Shown here one piece after another: positions 43,252 through 50,845 of a stretch of 64,000 nt of DNA. This stretch comes from Spirochaetota bacterium (GTDB taxonomy: Bacteria > Spirochaetota > Spirochaetia > Treponematales > UBA12059). The position numbers were made by a program, and so were the translations under genes. The stretch is from positions 1 to 64,000 of the forward strand of contig JADFDI010000011.1 of assembly GCA_018262985.1 (NCBI GenBank), given 5' to 3'. The notes beneath the pieces were generated by a model, which was not told the origin of the DNA, searched no databases, and saw only the letters and a program-made list of their open reading frames with translations. Position 1 is the stretch's first letter; each line of letters starts with the position of its first letter.

Positions 43252-44433
43252 ATGTCGGATAGTGGGACGCCGGACAGCCCTACCGCGATCGCCCCGCCGA
43301 CCGGCGAGCGGCTCGAGCGGGCGGCGCAGAAGCTGTTCGCCACGCGCTGGTACGCGACGGTCTCCGTGGCCGAGATCTGCCGCGAGGCGGGCGTCTCGAA
43401 CGGCATCTTCTATAGATACTTCCGCAACAAGGAGGAGCTCTTCCGCAAGCTCCTCGGCCGCATCCTCGCGTCGATCGAGGACGCGCTTCGCGGCGTAGGG
43501 GGCTCAGGCCTCCACGGGCGGCTCGAGGATTTCGTCGGAAGGCTCACCGGATACACGCACGCCAATCCCGACCTGATAGCGATCTTCCGCGAGGGCCAGT
43601 ACCGCTTCTTCGACTACGAACGGTCCCTGATGGACATCTATCGCAAGGCGTTGGCCACGGCGCTCGGCCGACGCTGCGGCATGGCGGATTACCTGTTCGC
43701 GCTCGGCGGCGTGCGCTTCGCGAGCATACGGCGCGCCCTGCAGGGCGTCGAGCTCGATCCGGCCGAGCTAGTGCGGATCGTGGAGTTCGGCGCCTTCCCC
43801 GGCCAGGCCTTCGACGCCTCGAAGGTCTTCGAGATCGAGGTGAAGCCGCCCCCGATAGTCGCGGCGCCCGCCACGCGGGAGCGGCTCCTGCAGGCGGGCA
43901 AACGGCTCTTCGGCGAGAAAGGCTACCACGAGACGGCCATCCACGAGATCACGGACGCGGCCAAGCTGGCCGTGGGATCGTTCTACCTGCACTTCCCCTC
44001 GAAGGAAGCTTTCTACGCGGAGCTCATCCGGCTGGTCGGCCACGAGGTCAGGCGCTTCATCTCCGGCAACCTTACGCCGGGCCTCAACGAGCTCGAGCGC
44101 GAGCTCCAGGGCATCTGGCTCTTCTCCATTTTCCTGTCGATCGACCGTTGGTGCTACAACGTGGTCCGCGAGGCGGAGTTCGTGCTCCCGGCGGAGGTCA
44201 AGGCCTACTACGACGCCTTCGAGGCCGGCTACCGGCGCCACCCCGAATCCGGCACGCCCGGCTCGCGCGATCCCGTCTCGGCCGCCCGGGTCAACTTCAT
44301 GCTCGGCATCTCGCACTACTTCGGGCTCGAGATAGTGTTCGACAATTCGCCCGGCAACGCCCGGGCGCTCATCGAGGAGATAGGGCTCCGGCTGTCGGGC
44401 GGCTTCAGCGCCGCGCGCTCCGGCGCCGATTGA
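43252..44433 (+). CDS. Transcriptional regulator with two fused TetR units
   Basis: 393 residues, twice the usual TetR length. ATG follows AAGGAGA by five bases. Two complete TetR_N helix-turn-helix domains are present: about 15-65 (LFATRWYATVSVAEICREAG, VSNGIFYRYFRNKEELFRKL) and about 197-245 (LFGEKGYHETAIHEITDAAK, AVGSFYLHFPSKEAFYAELI). Each is followed by a helical ligand-binding-like region. This looks like a covalent dimer of diverged subunits. It heads a plus-strand operon (KAS III-like, CoA-transferase, thiolase) and is divergent from the Liv operon, so it likely controls both in response to a catabolic acyl-CoA. Confidence 0.92.
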   Translation: MSDSGTPDSPTAIAPPTGERLERAAQKLFATRWYATVSVAEICREAGVSNGIFYRYFRNKEELFRKLLGRILASIEDALRGVGGSGLHGRLEDFVGRLTGYTHANPDLIAIFREGQYRFFDYERSLMDIYRKALATALGRRCGMADYLFALGGVRFASIRRALQGVELDPAELVRIVEFGAFPGQAFDASKVFEIEVKPPPIVAAPATRERLLQAGKRLFGEKGYHETAIHEITDAAKLAVGSFYLHFPSKEAFYAELIRLVGHEVRRFISGNLTPGLNELERELQGIWLFSIFLSIDRWCYNVVREAEFVLPAEVKAYYDAFEAGYRRHPESGTPGSRDPVSAARVNFMLGISHYFGLEIVFDNSPGNARALIEEIGLRLSGGFSAARSGAD

Positions 44434-44520
44434 GCCGGAGGCGGGTCAGCCCGGCGGATCCGGCTCGAAAGAATCCGGTCCGGAGCCGCGAGGCCCCCGG
44501 AACCGCGCAAGGAGTAAGTA

Positions 44521-45531
44521 ATGGCGAAGGCGCGCATAGCGGGCACCGGGATCTACGTACCGGGAGAGCCGATCGGCAACGAGGAACTGAAAAGCCTCGC
44601 GGGCGTCGAATTCGACGCGCAGAGGCTCGAGGAGAAGGTCGGAATCAAGGCGCGGCACGCGGCGCGCCTGCGCGGCATCGACGAGAGCACCGCGGACTTC
44701 GCCGAAAAGTCGGCCCGCGCCGCCCTCGCGGACGCGGGCATCTCCGGCGAGGACGTCGGCCTCTTCGTCGTCGGGACAGACACGCCCGAATACGTGTCGC
44801 CCGCGACCGCCATCCTGGTGCAGGGACGCATCCAGGGCGGCCAGCGCGACGCGGCCGCCTTCGACGTGGCGGCCTCGTGCGCCAGCTTCACGACGGCGCT
44901 CGACGCCGCCGCGCGCATGGTCGCGGGCGACGCGAGCCTCCGCTACGCGGTGGTGGTCGGCGTCTACAATATGCCCGCCCACGTCCGGCCAGGCGACGCC
45001 TTCGGCTGGTCCATCTTCGCGGACGGCGCGGGCGCGGTGGTGCTCGAGCGCGTCGAGGATTCCGCGGCGTCCGGCTACGTGACGGGCCACATGGTGGCCG
45101 ACGGCACGCAGTGGAACTACGTCGGCGTCTACGCGGGAGGCACGCGGAAGCCCGTCACGAAGGAGCTGCTCGAATCCGGGCAATACGGCCTCGAGCTGCT
45201 GCAGCGCCTGCCCGGAGACCGCAACGTCAAGCTCTGGCCGCCCGTCGTGCGCGCGCTCTGCGGGAAGGGCGGCGTGCCGCTCGATAAGGTCGGCGCCTTC
45301 GTCTTCACGCAGATCAACCGCTCCGTCATCGAGCAGGTGATGGACGAGCTCGGCCGCCCGCGAGAGCTCGCCCCGACGGTGATGGACAGGTACGGCTACA
45401 CGGGTTCGGGCTGCGTGCCCATGGCCTTCCACCACGCGGTCAAGGACGGGCGGATCAAGCGCGGCGACGCGGTGGTGTTCTGCGCGTCGGGGGCCGGCCT
45501 CGCGGTGGCGGCGAACCTGCTCATCTACTGA
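44521..45531 (+). CDS. KAS III-like condensing enzyme 2, catalytic His and Asn replaced
   Basis: 336 residues with a FabH-type thiolase fold: MAKARIAGTGIYVPGEPIGN, FDVAASCASFTTALDAAARM with nucleophile Cys120, and C-terminal DAVVFCASGAGLAVAANLLI. The FabH His (VPHQAN) corresponds to Thr in FVFTQINRSV, and the Asn (YGNTSAAS) to Tyr in YGYTGSGCVP. Only the cysteine remains, so acyl transfer without decarboxylative condensation, or a subunit role with the other KAS III-like protein, is possible. ATG after GGAG. Confidence 0.85.
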   Translation: MAKARIAGTGIYVPGEPIGNEELKSLAGVEFDAQRLEEKVGIKARHAARLRGIDESTADFAEKSARAALADAGISGEDVGLFVVGTDTPEYVSPATAILVQGRIQGGQRDAAAFDVAASCASFTTALDAAARMVAGDASLRYAVVVGVYNMPAHVRPGDAFGWSIFADGAGAVVLERVEDSAASGYVTGHMVADGTQWNYVGVYAGGTRKPVTKELLESGQYGLELLQRLPGDRNVKLWPPVVRALCGKGGVPLDKVGAFVFTQINRSVIEQVMDELGRPRELAPTVMDRYGYTGSGCVPMAFHHAVKDGRIKRGDAVVFCASGAGLAVAANLLIY

Positions 45532-45536
45532 AGCTT

Positions 45537-45600
45537 TGAACCGCAGAGACGCAGAGACGCCGAGGGAAGACGGAGAGAAGAGATCAGCCGAGGAAATCGG
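45537..45600. repeat. Purine-rich intergenic repeat
   Basis: GAACCGCAGAGACGCAGAGA followed by CGCCGAGGGAAGACGGAGAG: an imperfect 9-10 base rhythm like those near 27559 and 42990. It fills most of the 104-base gap before the CoA-transferase. Confidence 0.55.
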
Positions 45601-45635
45601 GAGAGCGGAAATTCGGGGATCATGGGAGGAAGTAT

Positions 45636-46946
45636 ATGTCGAGGTGGGATGACGAGTACAAGTCGCGCCTGAGGTCGATCGACGAGGCGATCAAATGCAT
45701 CGAGTCGGGGTTCGACGTGGTGGTCGGGCAGTGCGCGAGCGAGCCCCAGGGCACCATGGCGCGCCTGCATACGCTGGCGCCGGCCGTGCGCGACGTGCGC
45801 GTGTTCTCGGTGCTGACCCTGAAACCCTACGACTTCTACATGAAGCCGGAGATGAAGGGGCATTTCGAGCTGGCTTCGTGGTTCCACGCGCCCGGCTCGC
45901 GGACAGCGCTGAAGGCCGGCACGGGGACGGTCACCTTCGTGCCGAACATGCTGCACCGCGCGGCGAGCGACCGCATCCACGCGCGGCCGCCGGAGGTGTT
46001 CATCGGGACCTGCACGCCGCCGGACAAGCACGGCTTCGTCTCGCTCTCGCTCGGCATCACCTACGAGAAGGACATCCTCGAAAAGGCGCGCTTCGTCATC
46101 CTCGAGGTGAACCCGAGGCTGCCGCGCACGCTCGGCGACACGCACCTGCACGTCTCGCAGGTCACCTGGTTCGTCGAGCACGACCAGGAGGTGCCTTCCC
46201 TGCCCTCGCCCGAACCCTCGGAGACCGACCTCCGCATCGGGGCGTACATCGCGGACCTGATCGACGACGGCTCGACCATCCAGCTCGGCATCGGCGGCAT
46301 CCCGAACGCCGCCGCGCTCGCGCTCAAGGGCAAGAAGGACCTGGGCGTCCACACCGAGATGTTCGTCGACTCGATGATGGAGCTTTACGAGCTCGGCGTG
46401 ATCACGAACCGGCGCAAGGCGCTCAAGAAGGACAAGTTCGTCACCACCTTCGCCTTCGGCAGCCGCAGGCTCTACGACTGGCTCGACGACAACGTGGCCG
46501 TGGAATTCCAGCGCGGCTCGTGGGTGAACAATCCCGCTATCGTCGCGCAGAATTCCCGCATGGTCTCGATCAACACCTGCCTCTCGGTGGACTTCACGGG
46601 CCAGGTGGCCAGCGAGTCCATCGGCACGAGCCAGTACTCTGGCACGGGCGGCCAGTCGGACACGGCCCAGGGGGCGGTGGCCGGCTTCGACGGGCTCGGC
46701 AAGTCCATCATCGCCTGCTACGCCACCGCGAAGAACGGAGCCGTCTCCACCATCGTCCCGACGCTCGCCGAGGGAAGCGCCGTCACCCTGCACCGCTCCT
46801 TCGTCGACCACGTGGTGACGGAACACGGCGTCGCGAAGCTGCGGGGCCGCACCGTCAAGGAGCGGACCCTGGCCCTGATAGCCGTGGCCGCGCCCGAATT
46901 CCGCGAGGAGCTCAAGGCCAAGGCGCGCGCGCTCGGCTACATCTAG
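45636..46946 (+). CDS. Acetyl-CoA hydrolase/4-hydroxybutyrate CoA-transferase family protein
   Basis: 436 residues, typical of the Cat2/AbfT (class I-like) CoA-transferases. GTCTPPDKHGFVSLSLG (about 124-140), LGIGGIPNAAALAL (217-230) and the catalytic glutamate Glu241 in VHTEMFVDSMMEL are visible, as is SGTGGQSDTAQGA near 340. It activates a carboxylic acid by exchanging CoA with acetyl-CoA or a similar donor, which would be the first step after uptake through the Liv-type transporter. ATG preceded by GGAGGAAG. Confidence 0.93.
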   Translation: MSRWDDEYKSRLRSIDEAIKCIESGFDVVVGQCASEPQGTMARLHTLAPAVRDVRVFSVLTLKPYDFYMKPEMKGHFELASWFHAPGSRTALKAGTGTVTFVPNMLHRAASDRIHARPPEVFIGTCTPPDKHGFVSLSLGITYEKDILEKARFVILEVNPRLPRTLGDTHLHVSQVTWFVEHDQEVPSLPSPEPSETDLRIGAYIADLIDDGSTIQLGIGGIPNAAALALKGKKDLGVHTEMFVDSMMELYELGVITNRRKALKKDKFVTTFAFGSRRLYDWLDDNVAVEFQRGSWVNNPAIVAQNSRMVSINTCLSVDFTGQVASESIGTSQYSGTGGQSDTAQGAVAGFDGLGKSIIACYATAKNGAVSTIVPTLAEGSAVTLHRSFVDHVVTEHGVAKLRGRTVKERTLALIAVAAPEFREELKAKARALGYI

Positions 46947-46961
46947 TCAATCGGTTGATTT

Positions 46962-46993
46962 TCATTGACCACGGTCAATGACCGTAGTTTAAT
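46962..46993 (+). promoter_or_regulatory. Promoter with overlapping palindromic operator before the thiolase gene
   Basis: TTGACC (46965-46970) and TTTAAT (46988-46993) with a 17-base spacer. A perfect 9-base inverted repeat TCATTGACC/GGTCAATGA with 2-base centre (46962-46981) covers the -35 box. A smaller TCAATCGGTTGA palindrome lies just upstream (46947-46958). The tandem TetR protein encoded in this operon is the obvious candidate to bind it. Confidence 0.75.
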
Positions 46994-47024
46994 GGAATGA
47001 CGATCGGACCCGAGGAGGTTGCCC

Positions 47025-48284
47025 GTGAGCATGACCAGCATAGTCGGAGCCTACAACACCAAGTTCGGCTCTTTCGTCCAGAAGAACAGGGATACCGGCG
47101 AGGTCACCGACCTCAAAAGCATCTACGAGCTCTTCATCGAGGCCGGCCGCGGAGCCCTGGCCGACGCGGGAGTCTCGGCGAAGGACGTGGACGGCGTCTG
47201 GACCGGATCCTGCGCGCCCGGGCTCTTCGCCAACCAGGAGCACATCGGGGCCATCGGCGCCGAGATCGACCCCGAGGGCCTCCGTTTCAAGATGATGACG
47301 CGCCTGGAGGCGGCCTGCGCCTCCGGCTCGGTCGCCCTCTACAACGCCGTGTACGCCGTCGAGTCCGGGCGCGCGAAGGTCGCGCTGGTCCTCGGCGTGG
47401 AGAAGATGAACCTGCTCAACACCAAGGGCGTCACCCACGCGCTGGCAACCTGCTCCTACTGGCCCGAGGAGGGCGGCACGGGCATGAGCTTCCCCGCGCT
47501 CTTCGCCGAGTACGCCAAGGGCTACCGGGCGAAGTACGGGCTTTCCGACGCCGAGCTCGCGCGCCAGCTGGCCCACGTCGCGGCGCTCTGCTATCGCAAC
47601 GGCCTCGACAACCCGCTCGCCCATTTCGGCAAGGGCAGCCCCGCCGACAAGCTCCAGCTCGTCACCGCGGACGCCATCCTCGGCCTGCCCGAGGAGAAGA
47701 ACCCGATGATCGCGGAGCCGCTCAGGCTCCACGACTGCTCGCTCGTGACCGACGGCGCGGCAGCCGTGGTCGTCATGCGCACCGACGACGCGAAGAAGGC
47801 CGGGAAGAAGGCGGTGGAGATCGCGGGCATCGGCCACGTCAACGAGCGGCTCGCCATCAGCGTCAGGCCGAACATGCACGAGCTCATGGCCGGCAAGGAA
47901 GCCGCCCGCCGCGCCTTCGCGGAGGCGAAGATGGGCATCGGCGACGTCCAGGCCGCCGAGGTGCACGACTGCTTCACCATCAACCAGGTCCTCTGCACCG
48001 AGGCGCTCGGGCTCTCGAAGGACGGGCGGGCCGGTTACGACTACGCCGACGGCCGCTTCGGCCGCGACGACCCGAAGTGCTCGGTCAACCTCTCCGGCGG
48101 CCTCAAGGCCAAGGGTCATCCGGTCGGCGCAACCGGCGTCTCCATGCACGCCCTGCTCTACAAGCAGCTCACCGGCGAGCCCATCGGCGCGACCCGCGCG
48201 AAAACCCCCGAAGCGGGCGTCACCCTCAACGTGGGCGGCAGCGCCGTGACGAACTGCGTCACCGTTCTGCGCCGCGTGAAATAG
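47025..48284 (+). CDS. SCP-x/acetyl-CoA acetyltransferase-type thiolase
   Basis: 419 residues; GTG six bases after GAGGAGG, preferred over a TTG and an ATG in the same frame that are spaced badly. The non-classical thiolase (SCP-x or archaeal acetoacetyl-CoA thiolase) pattern is clear: nucleophile Cys98 in RLEAACASGSVAL, EVHDCFTINQ, and LSGGLKAKGHPVGATGVSMH. It would cleave a 3-oxoacyl-CoA with CoA in the last step of the catabolic route. No DUF35 OB-fold partner, common for this thiolase branch, is adjacent. Its 3' end is repeated twice downstream. Confidence 0.93.
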   Translation: MSMTSIVGAYNTKFGSFVQKNRDTGEVTDLKSIYELFIEAGRGALADAGVSAKDVDGVWTGSCAPGLFANQEHIGAIGAEIDPEGLRFKMMTRLEAACASGSVALYNAVYAVESGRAKVALVLGVEKMNLLNTKGVTHALATCSYWPEEGGTGMSFPALFAEYAKGYRAKYGLSDAELARQLAHVAALCYRNGLDNPLAHFGKGSPADKLQLVTADAILGLPEEKNPMIAEPLRLHDCSLVTDGAAAVVVMRTDDAKKAGKKAVEIAGIGHVNERLAISVRPNMHELMAGKEAARRAFAEAKMGIGDVQAAEVHDCFTINQVLCTEALGLSKDGRAGYDYADGRFGRDDPKCSVNLSGGLKAKGHPVGATGVSMHALLYKQLTGEPIGATRAKTPEAGVTLNVGGSAVTNCVTVLRRVK

Positions 48285-48752
48285 GCGCTGCCTGATCGGG
48301 ATGATGACGGCGCTGCCCGGGCCAACCCGGGTCGCGCCGTTTTTTTATGGAAACGGATCATAGGGCGTCGCCTCACGGCGACGTTTAAATCGGCGCGACC
48401 CGGTCGACGACTCCCGAAGCGGGCGTCACCCTCAACGTCGGCGGCAGCGCCGTGACGAACTGCGTCACCGTTCTGCGCCGCGTGAAATAGGCGCTGCCTG
48501 ATCGGGACGATGACGGCGCTGCCCGGGCCAAGCCGGGTCGCGCCGTTTTTTTATGGAAACGGATCATAGGGCGTCGCCTCACGGCGACGTTTAAATCGGC
48601 GCGACCCGTGCGAAAACTCCCGAAGCGGGCGTCACCCTCAACGTCGGCGGCAGCGCCGTGACGAACTGCGTCACCGTTCTGCGCCGCGTGAAATAGGCGC
48701 TGCCTGATCGGGACGATGACGGCGCTGCCCGGGCCAAGCCGGGTCGCGCCGC
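48183..48752 (+). repeat. Tandem array of the thiolase gene tail and terminator (206-base period, 3 copies)
   Basis: The last 34 codons of the thiolase gene, its stop, the terminator and a GTCGCC/GGCGAC hairpin form a 206-base unit that starts at 48183, 48389 and 48595; the third copy ends within its terminator, which has lost the T tract. In copies 2 and 3 the reading frame stays open to the same stop. Most differences are synonymous (ACC to ACT, GTG to GTC); copy 2 also has a cluster of amino-acid changes at its beginning (RAKT to RSTT). The extra copies have no start codon or ribosome binding site of their own. Confidence 0.9.
48309..48346 (+). terminator. Intrinsic terminator after thiolase (copy 1)
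   Basis: GGCGC-t-GCCCGGG pairs with CCCGGGT-c-GCGCC around CCAA, followed by seven T residues. The same terminator recurs at 48515-48552; a third copy at 48721-48750 lacks the T run. Confidence 0.92.
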
Positions 48753-48763
48753 TATTCATGCAA

Positions 48764-48794
48764 AGGGTCGTCCGCGCAGCGCGGACGACCCTTC
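48764..48794. terminator. Bidirectional hairpin between the thiolase array and the DUF4097 gene
   Basis: AAGGGTCGTCCGCG and its complement CGCGGACGACCCTT nearly abut. It separates convergent transcripts. Confidence 0.7.
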
Positions 48795-48817
48795 CCGGAT
48801 CCTTGACGCGAGCCCAG

Positions 48818-50116
48818 CTACCAATCCACGCCGATGTCGCCAGAGGCGGTCTTGATCACGAGCCCCTCTCCGCCGGCGCCGAGCGCCAGGCTTCCGCGCT
48901 TCCCGTGCGCGCCTTCTATCGTTATGCCGCCGGACACAGTGGACCACGCCAGCTCCGCGTCGACGTCCGCGGGGAGCTCGACGTAGACGTTGCCCGAGAC
49001 CGTCGAGATCTCCGCGCCCGAAAATCCTCGTGAACTGTCGAGCTCCACCGAGCCCGACGAGGCGCCGACCGTGACGCGCCCTCCGACGCCGGACACGCTC
49101 ACGTCGCCGGATATGGCCCGGGCGGCGGCCCGTCCGGCGCAGGTGTCGATGCCCACGGAACCGGAGGCCGATTCTCCGGCGGCGTCCCCGCCGACTCGCT
49201 CGAGCTCGATATCGCCCGAGGCGCTGCGCGCCGCCGCGCTGCCGGACACGCCGCTCGCGCTCACGTCGCCCGACGCGGTCCTGACAGCGAGCGTTCCAAC
49301 CTCTTGGGCGTCCACGTCGCCCGAGATGGTCTCGATCGACAGGGCCCCGGGGCAGGACCGAGCCTCGACGTCTCCGGAAGCCGTCTTGAGTTCGAGCTCG
49401 CAGGCGATGCCCTCCAAGGCGATATCGCCGGACCTCGTGACGACCCGCGCTCGGACCAGGTTTCCGGGAAGCTCGAGGCGGATTTCGTCGGCGGCATGAC
49501 GGCCCGCGGACCGCTCGATGATCGCGAGCTCGCCTGATTCCTGCTCGAACGCGAAATTCACCGCCCCCCGTTCGCCCCGCGCGACGAAGCGTGCCTCGGC
49601 CGTCGACGAAGGCAGCACGCGCACTTCGGCGGAGAAGGCTTCGAGCCGGATCGCGTCGAGTCCATCGGCGGGGAATACCTTCTCGATCTCCCCCTCGCCG
49701 TAGCGATCCCCTTCCTTCGGTCCGAGCGGACCGAGGTCGAGGTTCAGGTCGAGGTCGAGGTCGAGCCCTTCCAGCTTGTGCCCGAGGGTCTCGAGCGCGT
49801 CGCGGAGGCGGACGCCGAGTCCGGAAAGACCTTCCGCGCGCGATCCGCGCGCGTGCCGGGCGCCGGATCCGTCGTGGCCGCGCTCGCGCCCGCCCGCCTC
49901 TTGTCGATCGCCTCTCCCTTTTCCGTCCGTGAGTTCCGCGGCGAGCGCGTCGGGAGGGGTCAAGGCGTCGACCAGCTCCTCCTCGCCCTTTTCGGGATGC
50001 CGCTCCTTGAGCTCGTCGATGTGGCTTTCCATCTCTTTGACGAAATCGTCCCGCTCTCCGGGCTCCATCGACGCAAGCGCCGAGCGCAGGGCTTCCAGGT
50101 ACTCGCGCGCGGTCAT
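48818..50116 (-). CDS. DUF1700/DUF4097 protein with self-similar beta repeats
   Basis: 432 residues; ATG overlaps the padR stop (ATGA). Residues 1-65 are an HAAS/DUF1700-type helical domain (MTAREYLEALRSALASMEPG), then a Gly/Arg-rich linker and an acidic LDLDLDLNLDLG stretch. From about 150 to the end it is a DUF4097-type right-handed beta structure with many SGDV/SGSV turns (for example VRTASGDVSASGVSGSAAAR). No signal peptide or membrane helix is visible, so it is probably cytoplasmic or peripheral. PadR plus this protein is a common envelope-stress-type module. Confidence 0.85.
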   Translation of the reverse strand: MTAREYLEALRSALASMEPGERDDFVKEMESHIDELKERHPEKGEEELVDALTPPDALAAELTDGKGRGDRQEAGGRERGHDGSGARHARGSRAEGLSGLGVRLRDALETLGHKLEGLDLDLDLNLDLGPLGPKEGDRYGEGEIEKVFPADGLDAIRLEAFSAEVRVLPSSTAEARFVARGERGAVNFAFEQESGELAIIERSAGRHAADEIRLELPGNLVRARVVTRSGDIALEGIACELELKTASGDVEARSCPGALSIETISGDVDAQEVGTLAVRTASGDVSASGVSGSAAARSASGDIELERVGGDAAGESASGSVGIDTCAGRAAARAISGDVSVSGVGGRVTVGASSGSVELDSSRGFSGAEISTVSGNVYVELPADVDAELAWSTVSGGITIEGAHGKRGSLALGAGGEGLVIKTASGDIGVDW

Positions 50117-50472
50117 CGCGTGCCTCCTTCGATCCGCCTCAAGGCGGCTACGTTTCGATCGAATTCCTCGCGCATGGCGGCCAGTACGAGCTGCCCCGTC
50201 GGCGAGAGCCGGTAGTACTTCCGCGGATGCCCCGTCTCGGGCGTGGTCCACGAAGGCGAGAGGCTGCCTTCGCGCGTCATGCGCGCGAGCAGCGGGTAGA
50301 GCGTCCCTTCCGAGACCTCGAGCCCAGCCTGGGCGAGCGCCTCCATCATGTCCAGGCCGTAGCTCTCGTCCCGCGAAGCGAGCAGGCTGAGCGCGCAGAG
50401 GTCCAGGAAACCCTTGCGGCTCTGCGAGCGCCACTTCTCCACGAGGGCCATGGCGGCGTCCATTTCATCCAT
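50113..50472 (-). CDS. PadR-family transcriptional regulator
   Basis: 119 residues. The winged helix is visible: GFLDLCALSLLASRDESYGL, EALAQAGLEVSEGTLYPLLA, RMTREGSLSPSWTTPE, GHPRKYYRLSPTGQLVL. PadR proteins of this size generally repress their own operon. It is flanked by an 81-residue protein upstream and the DUF4097 protein downstream, all in one operon. Confidence 0.93.
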   Translation of the reverse strand: MDEMDAAMALVEKWRSQSRKGFLDLCALSLLASRDESYGLDMMEALAQAGLEVSEGTLYPLLARMTREGSLSPSWTTPETGHPRKYYRLSPTGQLVLAAMREEFDRNVAALRRIEGGTR

Positions 50473-50483
50473 GTCCGTCTCCT

Positions 50484-50729
50484 TTACCTGAGTTCCGGCA
50501 TGCGCCAGCGGGCGCAGAAGCCGTCCCTGATATCCCGGAACCGGGAAGGGTCGTCGCGCTCACCCGCGGAACCTCGCTCCGGAGCCGCCGGCGCCGTGCC
50601 GGGTGAATCCGCCGTCCGACCCGCCGGCTCCCGCCGCGCGAGCTCGCGCCCGAACGCCTCGGCCGCCGCGCCCAAGGCGCGCGCGAGCCCTCCGGAGTTC
50701 GCGGCCGTCGTCATCGAAACGCTTCGCAT
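50484..50729 (-). CDS. Small uncharacterised protein heading the PadR operon
   Basis: 81 residues; ATG after GGAGG and a good promoter, so it is very likely translated. The sequence starts MRSVSMTTAANSGGLARALG and ends FRDIRDGFCARWRMPELR. It has a helical N-terminus, a Pro/Ala/Gly middle and a charged end. No family recognised. Located 11 bases before padR. Confidence 0.7.
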   Translation of the reverse strand: MRSVSMTTAANSGGLARALGAAAEAFGRELARREPAGRTADSPGTAPAAPERGSAGERDDPSRFRDIRDGFCARWRMPELR

Positions 50730-50757
50730 GACAACCTCCAAATATCTTGCTATGCAA

Positions 50758-50786
50758 TACATAATATTAAGAAGCCAGACTGTCAA
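50758..50786 (-). promoter_or_regulatory. Promoter of the small protein/padR/DUF4097 operon
   Basis: On the minus strand a perfect TTGACA (50781-50786) and TATGTA (50758-50763) with a 17-base spacer, in an AT-rich island. ATGTATTGCATAG overlapping and following the -10 box is a plausible PadR site. Confidence 0.7.
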
Positions 50787-50796
50787 CAAAATTCGA

Positions 50797-50824
50797 ATAA
50801 AAACGGCCCGCGCGTAGCGGGCCG
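50797..50824 (-). terminator. Terminator of the GIDE-domain gene
   Basis: On the minus strand CGGCCCGC/GCGGGCCG with a 5-base loop, followed by TTTTTATT. Confidence 0.88.
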
Positions 50825-50845
50825 CGAGTCGGAAACGGCGGTCGG

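Noticed and set aside
48385-48759. Minus-strand frame of about 124 codons in the thiolase tail array
   Set aside because: It contains the same peptide twice because of the 206-base repeat and has no ribosome binding site.
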